Shown in pieces: positions 1 to 9,110 of a stretch of DNA of 64,000 nucleotides. A program made the translations under genes and the position numbers. Within the stretch, counting starts at the first letter, position 1. Every line of letters begins with the position of its first letter. Below the pieces are notes generated by a model. The model was not told the origin of the DNA and did no database searches. It saw only the letters and a program-made list of their open reading frames with translations. This stretch comes from CBETVX01 sp965539935 (GTDB lineage Bacteria; Bacillota; Clostridia; Peptostreptococcales; Caminicellaceae), in contig CBETVX010000001.1 in the NCBI GenBank assembly GCA_965539935.1, positions 1-64,000 of the forward strand, given 5' to 3'.

Positions 1-99
1 GATATTAGTCTAGATAATTAAATCCTTGAAAAGATAATAAATAGTAATACAAATCAAGTTTTTTAGTTGCATATACAAAAAAGGAGGGATAAAAGGGTA

Positions 100-1176
100 A
101 TGAGAAAAATATCTAATAAAAATTTTGAGTTCTTAGAAAAGGAATTGGACTATTCAGAATCTAAAAATTTTATTTCAAAGGATCAGAAAGAAATAATTTT
201 AAGTCAATATACTGTAAGTGGTGGTTTAAACTTTATTAGAGTGTTACTTACAATAGGATCTATTTTAATAGGTATAGGTATACTTAGCTTTATTGCCAGC
301 AACTGGCAGGTTATAGGTAAAGCAGGTAAGTTTATAATTATTATTTTAGGATTTACTGGGGTGTATTATACCAGTTATATTTTGAGAGATAAATATCCAA
401 AGACATCAATAAGTCTTACATACATATCAATACTTATTTATGGAGCGGGGATATTTCTAGTGGGACAAATGTTTAATTACGGTGGAGATTTTACAACAGC
501 ATTTTTTTTATGGGCAATAGGAATAATACCTATTTCCATAGTGTTTAGGGATAAACTGATTTTTATATTTGCCCATGGACTGTTGCTGATATATCTAAAT
601 GGATATTATAGGTTCCATGAAATACCCTATATGATAATGGTACTTATAGCAGTACTTTATTATTTAAATAAATACTATGATTATTCTAAGATAATCACCT
701 TCTTCACCAATTTACTTACAATTAATTTCATAGCTTACCTATGTTTTTTATATGATCTTGATGGAGTATATACGTTAGGAATTCTCCTGTTACTGGGACT
801 GATAATGTACTATTCACCACTTGAAATAAATAGAGATGTATTTATAAGTGAAGGGACTATACTAATTGGAGTTTCAGGATTAATGCTCACAGTTAGGGAT
901 GTTTGGAATGACTTGGGTTATATAATCAATCCAGACGCAGTTAGTATCATATTTGCAATAGCCTATATGGTTTATCTACTATTCCTAACTAGAAAGGGGA
1001 ACCTAATAAGTCTTGTATTTATATGTGTAACCATATTCAGGTATTATGTTGATACCATGTATGATTTCATGCCTAAATCCCTATTCTTTATCATTGGAGG
1101 ATTGATTTTATTAGGTTTCGGATATTACTTTGAAAGACTAAGAAAGGAAAAGGGGGAGGGTTTAAATGATGCTTAA
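100..1176 (+). CDS. DUF2157-family multipass membrane protein
   Basis: The product is about 358 residues. The first ~80 residues are cytosolic-looking, with a helix near the N-terminus, and then come about ten hydrophobic segments. The pattern near residues 60-75 (GIGILSFIASNW) is typical of DUF2157 membrane proteins, whose function is not established. I chose ATG 100 because AAGGAGGG lies at 81-88; an in-frame TTG at 67 has no ribosome binding site. It overlaps the next gene by 11 bases, so the two are translationally coupled. DUF2157 and GDYXXLXY proteins commonly occur side by side, which supports the call. No enzymatic motif is visible. Confidence 0.8.
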   Translation: MRKISNKNFEFLEKELDYSESKNFISKDQKEIILSQYTVSGGLNFIRVLLTIGSILIGIGILSFIASNWQVIGKAGKFIIIILGFTGVYYTSYILRDKYPKTSISLTYISILIYGAGIFLVGQMFNYGGDFTTAFFLWAIGIIPISIVFRDKLIFIFAHGLLLIYLNGYYRFHEIPYMIMVLIAVLYYLNKYYDYSKIITFFTNLLTINFIAYLCFLYDLDGVYTLGILLLLGLIMYYSPLEINRDVFISEGTILIGVSGLMLTVRDVWNDLGYIINPDAVSIIFAIAYMVYLLFLTRKGNLISLVFICVTIFRYYVDTMYDFMPKSLFFIIGGLILLGFGYYFERLRKEKGEGLNDA

Positions 1177-1732
1177 AAATAAAACTAAAGCTTTAATAGC
1201 AGGGTTAATACCTATGATAATACTTATAGCCATGACCATACTTCCCCTTTATACTGTGTATTTTGGCAAAGAAATTCTTCTTGAAACCATGCCCTACGAC
1301 CCTAGGGATATTTTTAGGGGGGATTATGTAACACTAAGTTATAAAATAGATGAAGTTCCAATCGATAAATTCCCAGAAGTATTATATGAAGAAGGAGCCC
1401 AGGAAAGGTATATAAACAAGAATATATACGCAGTCCTTAAAAAAGAAGGAGATTTTTATACAGTGGATTATATGACCTTTGAAAAGCCAAAGGATAGAAT
1501 TTATTTAACATCTAAACTGACATATTTATATCCCTTCATAGATAGGGATATAGAAGGTAAACCAACAAGTAGAATCATGCATATGAACTATAATTTAGAC
1601 AAGTATTTTGTTCCTGAAAATACTGGCAAAGAGCTAGAGGAAATGTCTAGAAAGGGAGAACTTGTAGCAAGGGTCAAAGTATATAAAGGTTATGCAATAC
1701 TTACAGAAATTTTCCCTAAAGAACTAGAGTAG
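1166..1732 (+). CDS. GDYXXLXY-family membrane-anchored protein
   Basis: The product is 188 residues with one N-terminal membrane segment (about residues 9-30); the rest is probably extracytoplasmic. The family-defining signature reads GDYVTLSYKI around residues 51-60, preceded by a PYDPRDIFRG stretch. The gene overlaps the preceding DUF2157 gene, and this two-gene arrangement is common in bacteria, so the proteins probably act together in the membrane. The function is unknown. GGGGAGGG about 7 bases upstream of ATG 1166 gives a good start. Downstream lies a palindromic repeat, not a terminator. Confidence 0.82.
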   Translation: MMLKNKTKALIAGLIPMIILIAMTILPLYTVYFGKEILLETMPYDPRDIFRGDYVTLSYKIDEVPIDKFPEVLYEEGAQERYINKNIYAVLKKEGDFYTVDYMTFEKPKDRIYLTSKLTYLYPFIDRDIEGKPTSRIMHMNYNLDKYFVPENTGKELEEMSRKGELVARVKVYKGYAILTEIFPKELE

Positions 1733-1759
1733 AATACAAAGTATAGATACAAAGGTATA

Positions 1760-1786
1760 GATACAAAGGGACGGTTCTTCTGTATC
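1760..1786. repeat. GGGACGGTTCT-type palindromic intergenic repeat, single copy
   Basis: A 27-base imperfect palindrome begins GATACAAAGGGACGG and ends CTTCTGTATC. It has the same core as the paired copy at 2566-2647. Such short palindromes around a GGGACGG core are, from general knowledge, dispersed intergenic repeats in clostridial genomes. No transposase is nearby. Confidence 0.7.
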
Positions 1787-1989
1787 CTTAAGATCTATGA
1801 TCTCTTTAGTTTTAAGAACTATGGGAATAAGAATAAAGAATCTGCTAAAGTAAATGCTAATAATATAAATAATAACTGAAGCACTCTTAGTTTTTTAGAA
1901 ATAATAATATAAGGTGGCGATAAAGTATATTTTATAAAACAAAGGTTATCATAAAATAGAGAACTATATTATAAAAGGAGATGATAACC

Positions 1990-2481
1990 TTGAATAGAAA
2001 GATGTCTTTTCCAGAACTTAAAAAACATGTGAAGGAATTTCTAATGGAGCATAAACAGGCTTCTTTAGCAACTTGTATCAATAATATTCCTAGAAGTAGT
2101 CCAGTACAATATTTTATGGGTAATGACTTAGACTTATATATATTATCTGCTGGAGGAGATAAGTTTAATGCCATAAAAGAAAATCCTAATGTATGCCTAC
2201 TGGTTAATTCCGAATATATAGATTACAGGAAAATAAAAGGTGTTCAAGTCTTTGGAACAGCAACTACAAGTGTAGAAAATAGTGACCTTTATGATGAGGC
2301 TAAAATGTATTCCCCTGAGCCATATATAATGGAGAAAGAACAAGATAAGTTAAAGATTATTAAGATAATTCCCAAGGAAATTGTTTATTTAAATTCCCTT
2401 GAGAAGGGGGATAGGACTAAGCAGATACTTAGAAATAATGGAGTAGTAATTAAAGAAGATAGAATGGCTGCTAGACATTGA
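1990..2481 (+). CDS. Pyridoxamine 5'-phosphate oxidase-family flavin-binding protein
   Basis: The product is about 163 residues and has the split-barrel flavin-binding pattern of the PNPOx-like superfamily. It starts with a helix, then the strand QASLATCINNIPRSSPV and the second strand DLYILSAGG, followed by NPNVCLLVN. These proteins bind FMN, F420 or haem and reduce small molecules; the substrate cannot be read from sequence. An upstream ATG at 1981 directly abuts AAAGGAG (1974-1980), so the TTG at 1990, at 9 bases spacing, is the better start. It is a monocistronic gene ending in a strong terminator. Confidence 0.75.
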   Translation: MNRKMSFPELKKHVKEFLMEHKQASLATCINNIPRSSPVQYFMGNDLDLYILSAGGDKFNAIKENPNVCLLVNSEYIDYRKIKGVQVFGTATTSVENSDLYDEAKMYSPEPYIMEKEQDKLKIIKIIPKEIVYLNSLEKGDRTKQILRNNGVVIKEDRMAARH

Positions 2482-2508
2482 TCAGGTAGATAATTACCTG
2501 ATTTTTTT
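2481..2508 (+). terminator. Intrinsic terminator of the PNPOx-family gene
   Basis: An 8-bp stem ATCAGGTA/TACCTGAT with a six-base loop is followed by six T residues. It starts at the last base of the stop codon. Confidence 0.85.
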
Positions 2509-2565
2509 GTTTTGTTCTTTGGAATAATATTATATAATAGTTTAACACCGACATAAGAAATTAAA

Positions 2566-2647
2566 GATACAAGAGGACGGTTCTATTGTGTCTAAAATAC
2601 TTGTTCATAAATTTCAGAATGATACAAAAGAGCCGTCCCTGTGTATC
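2566..2647. repeat. Paired inverted GGGACGGTTCT-type repeat (82 bp)
   Basis: Two 27-base arms in inverted orientation (2566-2592 and 2621-2647) are separated by 28 bases. The left arm contains GGACGGTTCTATTGTGTC; the right arm contains its complement around AGAGCCGTCCC. Each arm is itself an imperfect palindrome, and the pair could fold into a long hairpin. It lies just upstream of mnmA, downstream of a possible TATAAT at 2533-2538, so it may be transcribed in the mnmA leader. Confidence 0.75.
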
Positions 2648-2680
2648 TAGATTTATTTTATATAAGAAAGGTTGATATGA

Positions 2681-3775
2681 ATGGAAAAAGATCCTAAAGA
2701 TACTAAAGTTGTCATAGGGATGTCCGGTGGAGTTGATTCCTCTGTTGCCGCACTGCTTTTAAAGGAGCAGGGCTATGATGTAGTGGGAATCTTTATGAAA
2801 AACTGGGATGAGAAGGATGAGTTTGGAGAGTGCAGTGCCACAGAGGATTATGAGGATGTAAGAAAGGTTTGTGACCAGATAGGGATACCCTACTATACAG
2901 TTAACTTTGAAAAGGAGTATTGGGATAGGGTGTTTGTATACTTTTTAGATGAGTATAAAAGGGGAAGAACACCAAATCCCGATGTTCTTTGCAATAAGGA
3001 AATCAAGTTTAAAGCCTTTTTAGATCATGCCCTAAAACTAGGCGCAGATTATTTAGCCACTGGCCATTATGCAAGGGTTGATTATATAGATGGTGAATAC
3101 AAGCTGTTGAGAGGTTTAGACCCAGGCAAGGATCAGACCTACTTTTTATGTGCCCTTAACCAATATCAACTTTCGAAGACTATGTTTCCAATTGGTCATC
3201 TTGACAAAAAGAGGGTTAGGGAAATAGCTCGGAAGGCTGGTCTTGAAACGGCAAATAAAAAAGACAGTACAGGTATATGCTTTATAGGAGAAAGGGATTT
3301 TGATAAGTTTTTAAGTAATTATCTTCCAGCACAGCCTGGAGAGATTAGAAGTATAGACGGAAAAGTTCTAGGTAAGCATAATGGACTTATGTATTATACA
3401 ATAGGACAAAGAAAGGGACTTGGAATAGGAGGTAGAGGAACTGGAGAACCTTGGTTTGTGGCCAAGAAGGATATTGAAAACAATATACTATATGTTGTTC
3501 AAGGCTCAAACCATCCTGAACTTTTCTCTAAGGGACTTATAGCAAGGGATGTGAACTGGATAAGCAATAAAAAGCCTAAGGAAACCTTTGAGTGTACAGC
3601 TAAATTTAGATATAGACAACCCGATAGAGATGTAAAGGTACAGATAAAATCGGAAGATAAATGGGAGGTTCTATTTAAAGAGCCACAAAAGGCCATAACT
3701 AAAGGACAATTTGTAGTATTTTATGAGGGAGATGTTTGTCTAGGTGGAGGAATAATAGAGGATACAATAAAATAA
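2681..3775 (+). CDS. mnmA: tRNA-specific 2-thiouridylase MnmA
   Basis: MnmA adenylates and thiolates U34 of tRNA-Lys, -Glu and -Gln, taking sulfur from a cysteine desulfurase relay. The product is 364 residues, the usual family length. The ATP PP-loop reads GMSGGVDSSVAALLLK near residues 13-28. The two catalytic cysteines sit in NPDVLCNKE and DSTGICFIGE. The C-terminal beta-barrel contains GQFVVFYEGDVCLGGG. It is transcribed alone, with its own terminator 12 bases after the stop. No cysteine desulfurase gene is adjacent. Confidence 0.95.
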   Translation: MEKDPKDTKVVIGMSGGVDSSVAALLLKEQGYDVVGIFMKNWDEKDEFGECSATEDYEDVRKVCDQIGIPYYTVNFEKEYWDRVFVYFLDEYKRGRTPNPDVLCNKEIKFKAFLDHALKLGADYLATGHYARVDYIDGEYKLLRGLDPGKDQTYFLCALNQYQLSKTMFPIGHLDKKRVREIARKAGLETANKKDSTGICFIGERDFDKFLSNYLPAQPGEIRSIDGKVLGKHNGLMYYTIGQRKGLGIGGRGTGEPWFVAKKDIENNILYVVQGSNHPELFSKGLIARDVNWISNKKPKETFECTAKFRYRQPDRDVKVQIKSEDKWEVLFKEPQKAITKGQFVVFYEGDVCLGGGIIEDTIK

Positions 3776-3787
3776 AGATATAAAGAG

Positions 3788-3820
3788 ATGCTATCGATAA
3801 ATTATTGATAGCATTTTTTT
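3788..3820 (+). terminator. Intrinsic terminator of mnmA
   Basis: An 8-bp stem ATGCTATC/GATAGCAT is followed by seven T residues. Confidence 0.85.
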
Positions 3821-3930
3821 ATTAAAGAAAGTCTTTCATAAAATTTTGAAATATTAATTTAAGCTATTAAAAAGACTTTGATATAATGTTATCATATTAT
3901 AAGAAGATAGAATGATTAGGAGAGTCCACA

Positions 3931-5559
3931 TTGAAAAAAATTTTGGAATATATAAAACATAATCGTAGCACAAGTAGGCGAGTATTATTATTATTTTTAG
4001 TTTTAATATATATACCTATGGCTCTAAATATCTATATTGTTTACAATCAAACCATAGATGCAGTTGAGAGAGAGAAGGTTGAAGTTGCGGAAGAAGTAAT
4101 GAGAAAGACTAGACAAACTATTAACTTAACTTTGGGTGGTATAGAAGAGGGTATATATAAAATTGTTTCACAAAACGGTATAAGAAAGGGATTGGAGGAT
4201 TATGAGAAGATTCCGTCCTTCTTTCAAGAAAAAATTTCTAAATTTTTAATAGAAAAATTAGTTGATATGAAAGAAATGAATTCCTTGATTGACCAATTTA
4301 TATGTATTACAACTAATGGAAGGGTATTTATCCATGGTGGGGAACTTAATCTAGGTTCAAATGAATTTTTTGATAGTGACTTATACAAAGCATTTTCTCA
4401 AAATAATGATAGTAAAGCTTGGTTTTATATAGATTCAAAGGATATTTTCACAAATTATAATAATGATAAATTAATTATTTTAGGAAATAAGATATATTCA
4501 ATAATTAATGAAAAAAGGGTTGTTGCATACCTATTGACTGTTATAGATACAGATAATTTTAAAGCCCTACATCAAGATATTGCCCTAGAAACTACAGGAA
4601 AAATAAATATATATGATGATAGAAAAAATATAGTATTCAGTGAAGGGGATTGTCCTGGCCATAGTGAAAGACATAATATGATTTTAGCAAATAAGACATT
4701 TAATATATTACAGAGAACAAAAATAGAGGATGAAGAGTATTTTCTAGGAATTGCCCCCCTTATACCAAAGGGTTGGTATATGGAGACTATAATTCCAAGT
4801 AAAGAGCTAACGGACAGTATAAAAGAAAGCCTTAAGAAAAGCCTCTTTAGCATAATGATAATAACCTTTGTATTGAGTATATGGATTATAATTGAGATTA
4901 TTATCTTTTCTAAAGTAGCCACTGAAAATGAAATGGCCAAATATAGATTGGTATTAAGTGAAAAGATGAATGAAAAATTAAGGATGTATAAGCATGATAT
5001 GATGAATCATCTGCAAATAGTTAGAGGTCTCATCGAAATGGAATATACTGAAAAGGCTATAGAACATATTAAAAGTATTGCAAATGAAGGAATGTTAATT
5101 AAAGATAAGTATGAGATAGGGATACCGGAAATAGAGTCCACAATATATACTGCAACTTCAAGGGCCAGAGAAAAGAATATTGATATAGAAATAGAGTGCA
5201 TCAAATTACCTAATAAGCTAAATGTTAAAATATATGATCTTACTAAGATATTATCTAATCTTATCAAAAACGCTATAGATGCCCTTGAAAGTACAGAAGG
5301 GAAAGAGAAAAAACTAAAAATAAAGATATATGAAGATTTTGAGGATTATGTATTTGAGATTATCAATAATATTCCTATTATACATGAAGATTTGAGAGAT
5401 AAAATATTTAAAAAGGGATACACCACTAAGGGAAATAAGGGTAGTGGATTAGGGCTTTATATAGTAAAAAAAATTGTGAGTAAAAATAACGGTGAATTGG
5501 AATTAACAGTGGATGAACAAGGTAATCATTTTATAGTACGATTTCCCCAAAATCCTTAA
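3931..5559 (+). CDS. Orphan sensor histidine kinase with extracytoplasmic sensor and Spo0B-like helical domain
   Basis: The product is 542 residues. A transmembrane helix at about residues 18-38 and a second at about 305-330 flank a ~265-residue extracytoplasmic region, probably a Cache-type ligand sensor. Next comes a short helical phosphoacceptor domain of the Spo0B/CitA-DcuS type, with the likely phosphorylated His355 in YKHDMMNHLQ. A C-terminal HATPase domain follows (N-box NLIKNAIDAL, G-box GSGLGLYIVKKI). TTG 3931 follows AGGAG by about 10 bases. No response regulator is adjacent and the gene has its own terminator, so the partner is elsewhere. The ligand is unknown; the CitA/DcuS family often senses carboxylates. 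Confidence 0.8.
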   Translation: MKKILEYIKHNRSTSRRVLLLFLVLIYIPMALNIYIVYNQTIDAVEREKVEVAEEVMRKTRQTINLTLGGIEEGIYKIVSQNGIRKGLEDYEKIPSFFQEKISKFLIEKLVDMKEMNSLIDQFICITTNGRVFIHGGELNLGSNEFFDSDLYKAFSQNNDSKAWFYIDSKDIFTNYNNDKLIILGNKIYSIINEKRVVAYLLTVIDTDNFKALHQDIALETTGKINIYDDRKNIVFSEGDCPGHSERHNMILANKTFNILQRTKIEDEEYFLGIAPLIPKGWYMETIIPSKELTDSIKESLKKSLFSIMIITFVLSIWIIIEIIIFSKVATENEMAKYRLVLSEKMNEKLRMYKHDMMNHLQIVRGLIEMEYTEKAIEHIKSIANEGMLIKDKYEIGIPEIESTIYTATSRAREKNIDIEIECIKLPNKLNVKIYDLTKILSNLIKNAIDALESTEGKEKKLKIKIYEDFEDYVFEIINNIPIIHEDLRDKIFKKGYTTKGNKGSGLGLYIVKKIVSKNNGELELTVDEQGNHFIVRFPQNP

Positions 5560-5606
5560 TAGTTATACATACTTAGGATAGTAAGACTTAATTAGGTAAA
5601 TAGATT

Positions 5607-5632
5607 GGGTACCCCATGGGGTACCCTTTTTT
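5607..5632 (+). terminator. Intrinsic terminator of the orphan kinase
   Basis: A perfect 20-base palindrome GGGTACCCCATGGGGTACCC is followed by TTTTTT. It lies between the converging kinase and queT genes; the T-run favours the + strand. Confidence 0.88.
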
Positions 5633-5658
5633 CTTTAAAGTATGCTTAATCAATCTTT

Positions 5659-6129
5659 CTAGCTAAAAATTTTATCCTTATATTTTCTTAAGATAATCAT
5701 TAATGGATAGCCAATACCATAACAAGCTATTGTCTGACCTATTCCTACGTATAATATCAATGATAATAATGGAAGAGGAATTGCATAGGCATATTTTAGG
5801 ATAAGTCCAACTATAAGAGCATTCACTAAAACAGGTGGCAGAGGAACTAAATATGATTTTGGCATTTTATATGAAAGATATGCAGAAATAAGTGAAGCAA
5901 GACTTCCAAATACAATATCAAATATACCAACAGGACTAAATAAATTAGCTATAAGACATCCAATAAATAGTCCAGGTATAGCTGCGGTAGTGAAAAAGGG
6001 TAACACAGTCAAGGCCTCTGACACTCTAACTTGTATTTCACCATAGCTTATAGGAGCTAATGCAATGGTTAAAACTGCATAAATGGCTGCGATAATAGCT
6101 GCTTGAGCTAAAAATTTTGTATTTTTCAT
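5659..6129 (-). CDS. queT: QueT-family queuosine-precursor transporter (ECF S-component)
   Basis: The product is 156 residues with five to six hydrophobic helices. The N-terminal pattern AAIIAAIYAVLTIALAPISYG followed by EIQVRVSEALTVLPFF is characteristic of QueT proteins, which bind the queuosine precursor as the substrate-specific subunit of an energy-coupling-factor transporter. The shared ATPase and T subunits would be encoded elsewhere. The start has AGGAGGG about 10 bases upstream. A TATAAT (6167-6172, minus strand) leaves only a ~30-base leader, too short for a preQ1 riboswitch, and I find no such motif. No queuosine biosynthesis genes are adjacent. Confidence 0.85.
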   Translation of the reverse strand: MKNTKFLAQAAIIAAIYAVLTIALAPISYGEIQVRVSEALTVLPFFTTAAIPGLFIGCLIANLFSPVGIFDIVFGSLASLISAYLSYKMPKSYLVPLPPVLVNALIVGLILKYAYAIPLPLLSLILYVGIGQTIACYGIGYPLMIILRKYKDKIFS

Positions 6130-6353
6130 CTAAGTATAATCCCTCCTATTTCAAAATAACATACTGATTATAACATAATTTAATAATGAATGTATATTTA
6201 TTATTAAATTTAATTATAGTCCTTAGAAACACCCCTTAATATTTGATTTGAAGCCACTTTAAAGACCTGTCTTATTTTATTTTAAATATTAAATATAAGA
6301 GCAGATTTTATATGGAGCCTGTAGGGGGTTAATAGAAGGTATTTAGTTAAAAG

Positions 6354-7742
6354 TTACTTGGCTAACTCATATAGGGCATTTGCATAAATCTTTGTTATTT
6401 TAATTAAATCTTCTATTGCAATAAACTCATCTTTTTGATGAGCAAGTTCAGGTTGGCCAGGGAAAAGAGGACCAAAGGCCACTGCATTTTTCATGGCTCT
6501 AGCATAGGTTCCTCCACCTATTGTAATGGCTTCACTATTATCTCCAGTAAAATCTCTATAGACTTTCATAAGCTTTCTTACTAATTCATGGTCCTTGGGA
6601 ACGTATAGTGGAGGTTTATGACCATGTAAATCTAAAGTAATACCTTCGTCCTTTATTTCCTTTTCTAAACCAGTTAAAATGTCATCTAATTCATTGGATA
6701 TAGGGTATCTAATATTTACTGTCAGTTTTACCTTTCCTTCATTTAAATCTATAACACCTACATTAAAGATAAGTTTACCCGATTCTTCATCGGTAAAGCC
6801 ACATCCTATGGATTGACCATTATACTCCATACCTATCTTATCTTTATAGAATTTTATAAAATCAGATATATCTCCAGAAGCTAAATCGAGGGTATCTAAG
6901 AACATCATAAGCTGTGATATAGCATTTTGACCTGACTGAGGTAGACTACCGTGGGCAGAAACCCCATAGGATTCGATTATGTATTTATCCACTGAATCCT
7001 TTATCTTTATATTAAAATTATTTTCCTTAGTAAATTTATCTAGCTTTTCAACTATTGAATTATCACAAATAACATGGGCCTCACAGTAGTCAGGAACCAT
7101 ATTGGGACGATTTCCACCTTTGATACTTAAAACCTTAACACCATCATCTTTAGAAATATTTTTAAAATCTTTATTTAAATCAAAGATCATTATTCCCATT
7201 TCTCCATATATAGCTGGAAAATCTGCATCAGGAGTAAAGGCGACATCGGGAGCTTTTTCATGCTTAAGATAATAATTAATACCTTCCCAACCACTCTCTT
7301 CATCTGTTCCAAAGATTATACGAATTTTTTTATTTAGTTTTACACCACAGTCCTTTAAAGCCTTCATGGCATATACTGCAGCAATGGCTGGTCCCTTATC
7401 ATCAATAGTACCTCTACCATATATTTTATCATCGTGTATTTCAGCTCCATAGGGATCATATGTCCAGTCTGTACCTTCAGGAACAATATCTAAATGGGCC
7501 AGAACACCTACAACTTCATCACCTTCACCAAATTCAGCATGTCCAGCATAATTATCTACATTTTTAACCTCAAAGCCTAAACTTTTACACAGGTCAAGGG
7601 TAAATTTCAAGCATTTATCCACACCTTCACCGAAGGGCATATCTTCCTGCGGTTTTTCCTTGACACTCCTAATTTTAACTATTTCTTGAGTTGACTTTAT
7701 TATGTCCTCCTTCATTTCTTCTATTTTCTTATTTAAATCCAT
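6354..7742 (-). CDS. pepV: Dipeptidase PepV (M20 family)
   Basis: PepV is a cytosolic zinc-dependent dipeptidase that releases amino acids from dipeptides. The product is 462 residues, matching the family. Metal and catalytic motifs include VLAHLDIVPEG (His-x-Asp), YGRGTIDDKGP and the catalytic pair in FGTDEESGWEG. The PDADFP segment and the lid-domain glycine-rich ITIGGGTYARAM are also typical of PepV. A GGGGG ribosome binding site precedes ATG 7742. It is monocistronic; I see no clear terminator in the ~220 bp before queT. Confidence 0.92.
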   Translation of the reverse strand: MDLNKKIEEMKEDIIKSTQEIVKIRSVKEKPQEDMPFGEGVDKCLKFTLDLCKSLGFEVKNVDNYAGHAEFGEGDEVVGVLAHLDIVPEGTDWTYDPYGAEIHDDKIYGRGTIDDKGPAIAAVYAMKALKDCGVKLNKKIRIIFGTDEESGWEGINYYLKHEKAPDVAFTPDADFPAIYGEMGIMIFDLNKDFKNISKDDGVKVLSIKGGNRPNMVPDYCEAHVICDNSIVEKLDKFTKENNFNIKIKDSVDKYIIESYGVSAHGSLPQSGQNAISQLMMFLDTLDLASGDISDFIKFYKDKIGMEYNGQSIGCGFTDEESGKLIFNVGVIDLNEGKVKLTVNIRYPISNELDDILTGLEKEIKDEGITLDLHGHKPPLYVPKDHELVRKLMKVYRDFTGDNSEAITIGGGTYARAMKNAVAFGPLFPGQPELAHQKDEFIAIEDLIKITKIYANALYELAK

Positions 7743-7913
7743 AAAAATACCCCCAGTATTAATTTTTTAATGATTTAATTATATCATTTAATAATAGTAG
7801 GAATTACAATTATTATAGTATTATAAGGTTGATTTTACTTTATATTTAGGCTATTTATTAATATAATTAACATAAAGAATAAAATTTATCTATAAAGTAC
7901 AAGGAGATTTATT

Positions 7914-8477
7914 ATGTATACTTTAAATGAGTTAAGAAGTATAACTAATAAATGCACTAGATGTGAATTATCTAGAGGTAGAACAAATGTGGTTTTTGGC
8001 CATGGAAACCCAAGGGCTGATTTAATGTTTATTGGGGAAGGGCCTGGATTTAATGAGGATAAACAGGGACTTCCCTTTGTTGGAGCAGCCGGCAAGCTAC
8101 TTACTAAGGCAATAGAAGCCATAGGATTAAAAAGAGAGGAAGTATATATAGCCAATATTGTTAAATGTCGTCCACCAAACAATAGAAATCCAAAATCAGG
8201 AGAGATAGAAAAATGCTTGCCCTTTCTTAGATGGCAGGTTAAGATAATAGCTCCTAAGATAATAGTATGCTTAGGCTCAGTGTCGGCCAAAACCATAATA
8301 GATAAGGATTTCAAAATAACAAAGGGAAGGGGACAATGGATAGAAAAGAAGGGTATAAAAATAATACCAACCTTTCATCCAGCAGCTATTTTAAGGGATG
8401 AAAATAAAAAAAGGCCTTTCTGGGAGGATTTCAAAAAAATACAAAAAGAGTATATGGAGATTAAAAACAATAATTAA
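7914..8477 (+). CDS. Family 4 uracil-DNA glycosylase ([4Fe-4S])
   Basis: The enzyme removes uracil from DNA. The product is 187 residues. An N-terminal Cys pair (CTRCELSRGRTNVVFG) supplies cluster ligands; the active-site block is GEGPGFNEDKQGLPFVGAAG near residues 42-61. The third conserved Cys lies in NIVKCRPPNNRNP and a fourth in ERC-like context EKCLPF; the C-terminal motif is PTFHPAAILRD. The gene converges on ogt with a 4-base stop-to-stop overlap, placing two DNA-damage reversal or excision functions tail to tail. AAGGAG sits upstream of ATG 7914. Confidence 0.92.
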   Translation: MYTLNELRSITNKCTRCELSRGRTNVVFGHGNPRADLMFIGEGPGFNEDKQGLPFVGAAGKLLTKAIEAIGLKREEVYIANIVKCRPPNNRNPKSGEIEKCLPFLRWQVKIIAPKIIVCLGSVSAKTIIDKDFKITKGRGQWIEKKGIKIIPTFHPAAILRDENKKRPFWEDFKKIQKEYMEIKNNN

Positions 8478-9010
8478 AACCTGTGGCCCTCTATGTTTAG
8501 AAGTTTTTTCTTAGTTTCTATTCCTCCAGGTGCAGAAAAACCAGTTAGTTTACCATTACTTCCTATGACTCTGTGGCAAGGAATCATTATTGCTATAGGG
8601 TTTTTGCCGATTGCTCCCCCTACTGCCCTACACTTTTTAACATTGCCTATTTTAAAAGCAACATCTTTATAGGTCCAAATATCTCCTAATTTTATTGAAG
8701 TCAAGATATTCCACACCTGTTTTTGAAAGTCAGTTCCCAATAGGTGCATATTAATATTAAACTTTTTAATCTTCCCTTCAAAATACTTATTGAGTTGATC
8801 TGTCGCCTCTAAGTTATAGTTGTTTTCATTATCATGTATTATATTATCTTCAGAAAAATATTTCTTTAACCAATTTAACTGATTGCTATAGCCACCTTCT
8901 ATAAAGCTTATATTACATAGACCCAGGTCAGTAGAAGCTATAAAGAAATCACCAAAATTAATATTGTAAAGGCCGTAGTAAACCTTCATATTATCCATAT
9001 TATTACTCAA
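8474..9010 (-). CDS. ogt: Methylated-DNA-[protein]-cysteine S-methyltransferase
   Basis: This suicide repair protein transfers the methyl group from O6-methylguanine to its own cysteine. The product is 178 residues. The acceptor Cys145 is in IPCHRVIG, preceded by the helix-turn-helix region RAVGGAIGKNPIAI and followed by LTGFSAPGG. The TTG at 9010 has GAGGAGGG about 6 bases upstream; an ATG four codons later would be too far away. It overlaps the uracil-DNA glycosylase gene by 4 bases at the 3' ends. The N-terminal ribonuclease-like domain is short but present. Confidence 0.92.
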   Translation of the reverse strand: MSNNMDNMKVYYGLYNINFGDFFIASTDLGLCNISFIEGGYSNQLNWLKKYFSEDNIIHDNENNYNLEATDQLNKYFEGKIKKFNINMHLLGTDFQKQVWNILTSIKLGDIWTYKDVAFKIGNVKKCRAVGGAIGKNPIAIMIPCHRVIGSNGKLTGFSAPGGIETKKKLLNIEGHRF

Positions 9011-9080
9011 ATTATTCCCTCCTCAATGGACTTATATTAAATGTTAGCTTAATAATAATATAAAAGGGTGTTTGGTGCAA

Positions 9081-9109
9081 AGGAAAATCAGGAGGGAAAA
9101 TCTCCTGAT
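9081..9109 (-). terminator. Probable terminator of the amine oxidase gene
   Basis: An 8-bp stem ATCAGGAG/CTCCTGAT; read on the minus strand it is followed by TTTCCTTT. The T-run is interrupted, so strength is uncertain. Confidence 0.6.
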
Positions 9110-9110
9110 G

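Noticed and set aside
1..99. Tail of an upstream gene at the left edge
   Set aside because: The sequence is AT-rich with several stops in all frames; no coding continuity could be supported.
6130..6353. Possible preQ1 riboswitch before queT
   Set aside because: No preQ1-I, -II or -III motif is readable on the minus strand, and a TATAAT at 6167-6172 leaves only ~30 bases of leader.
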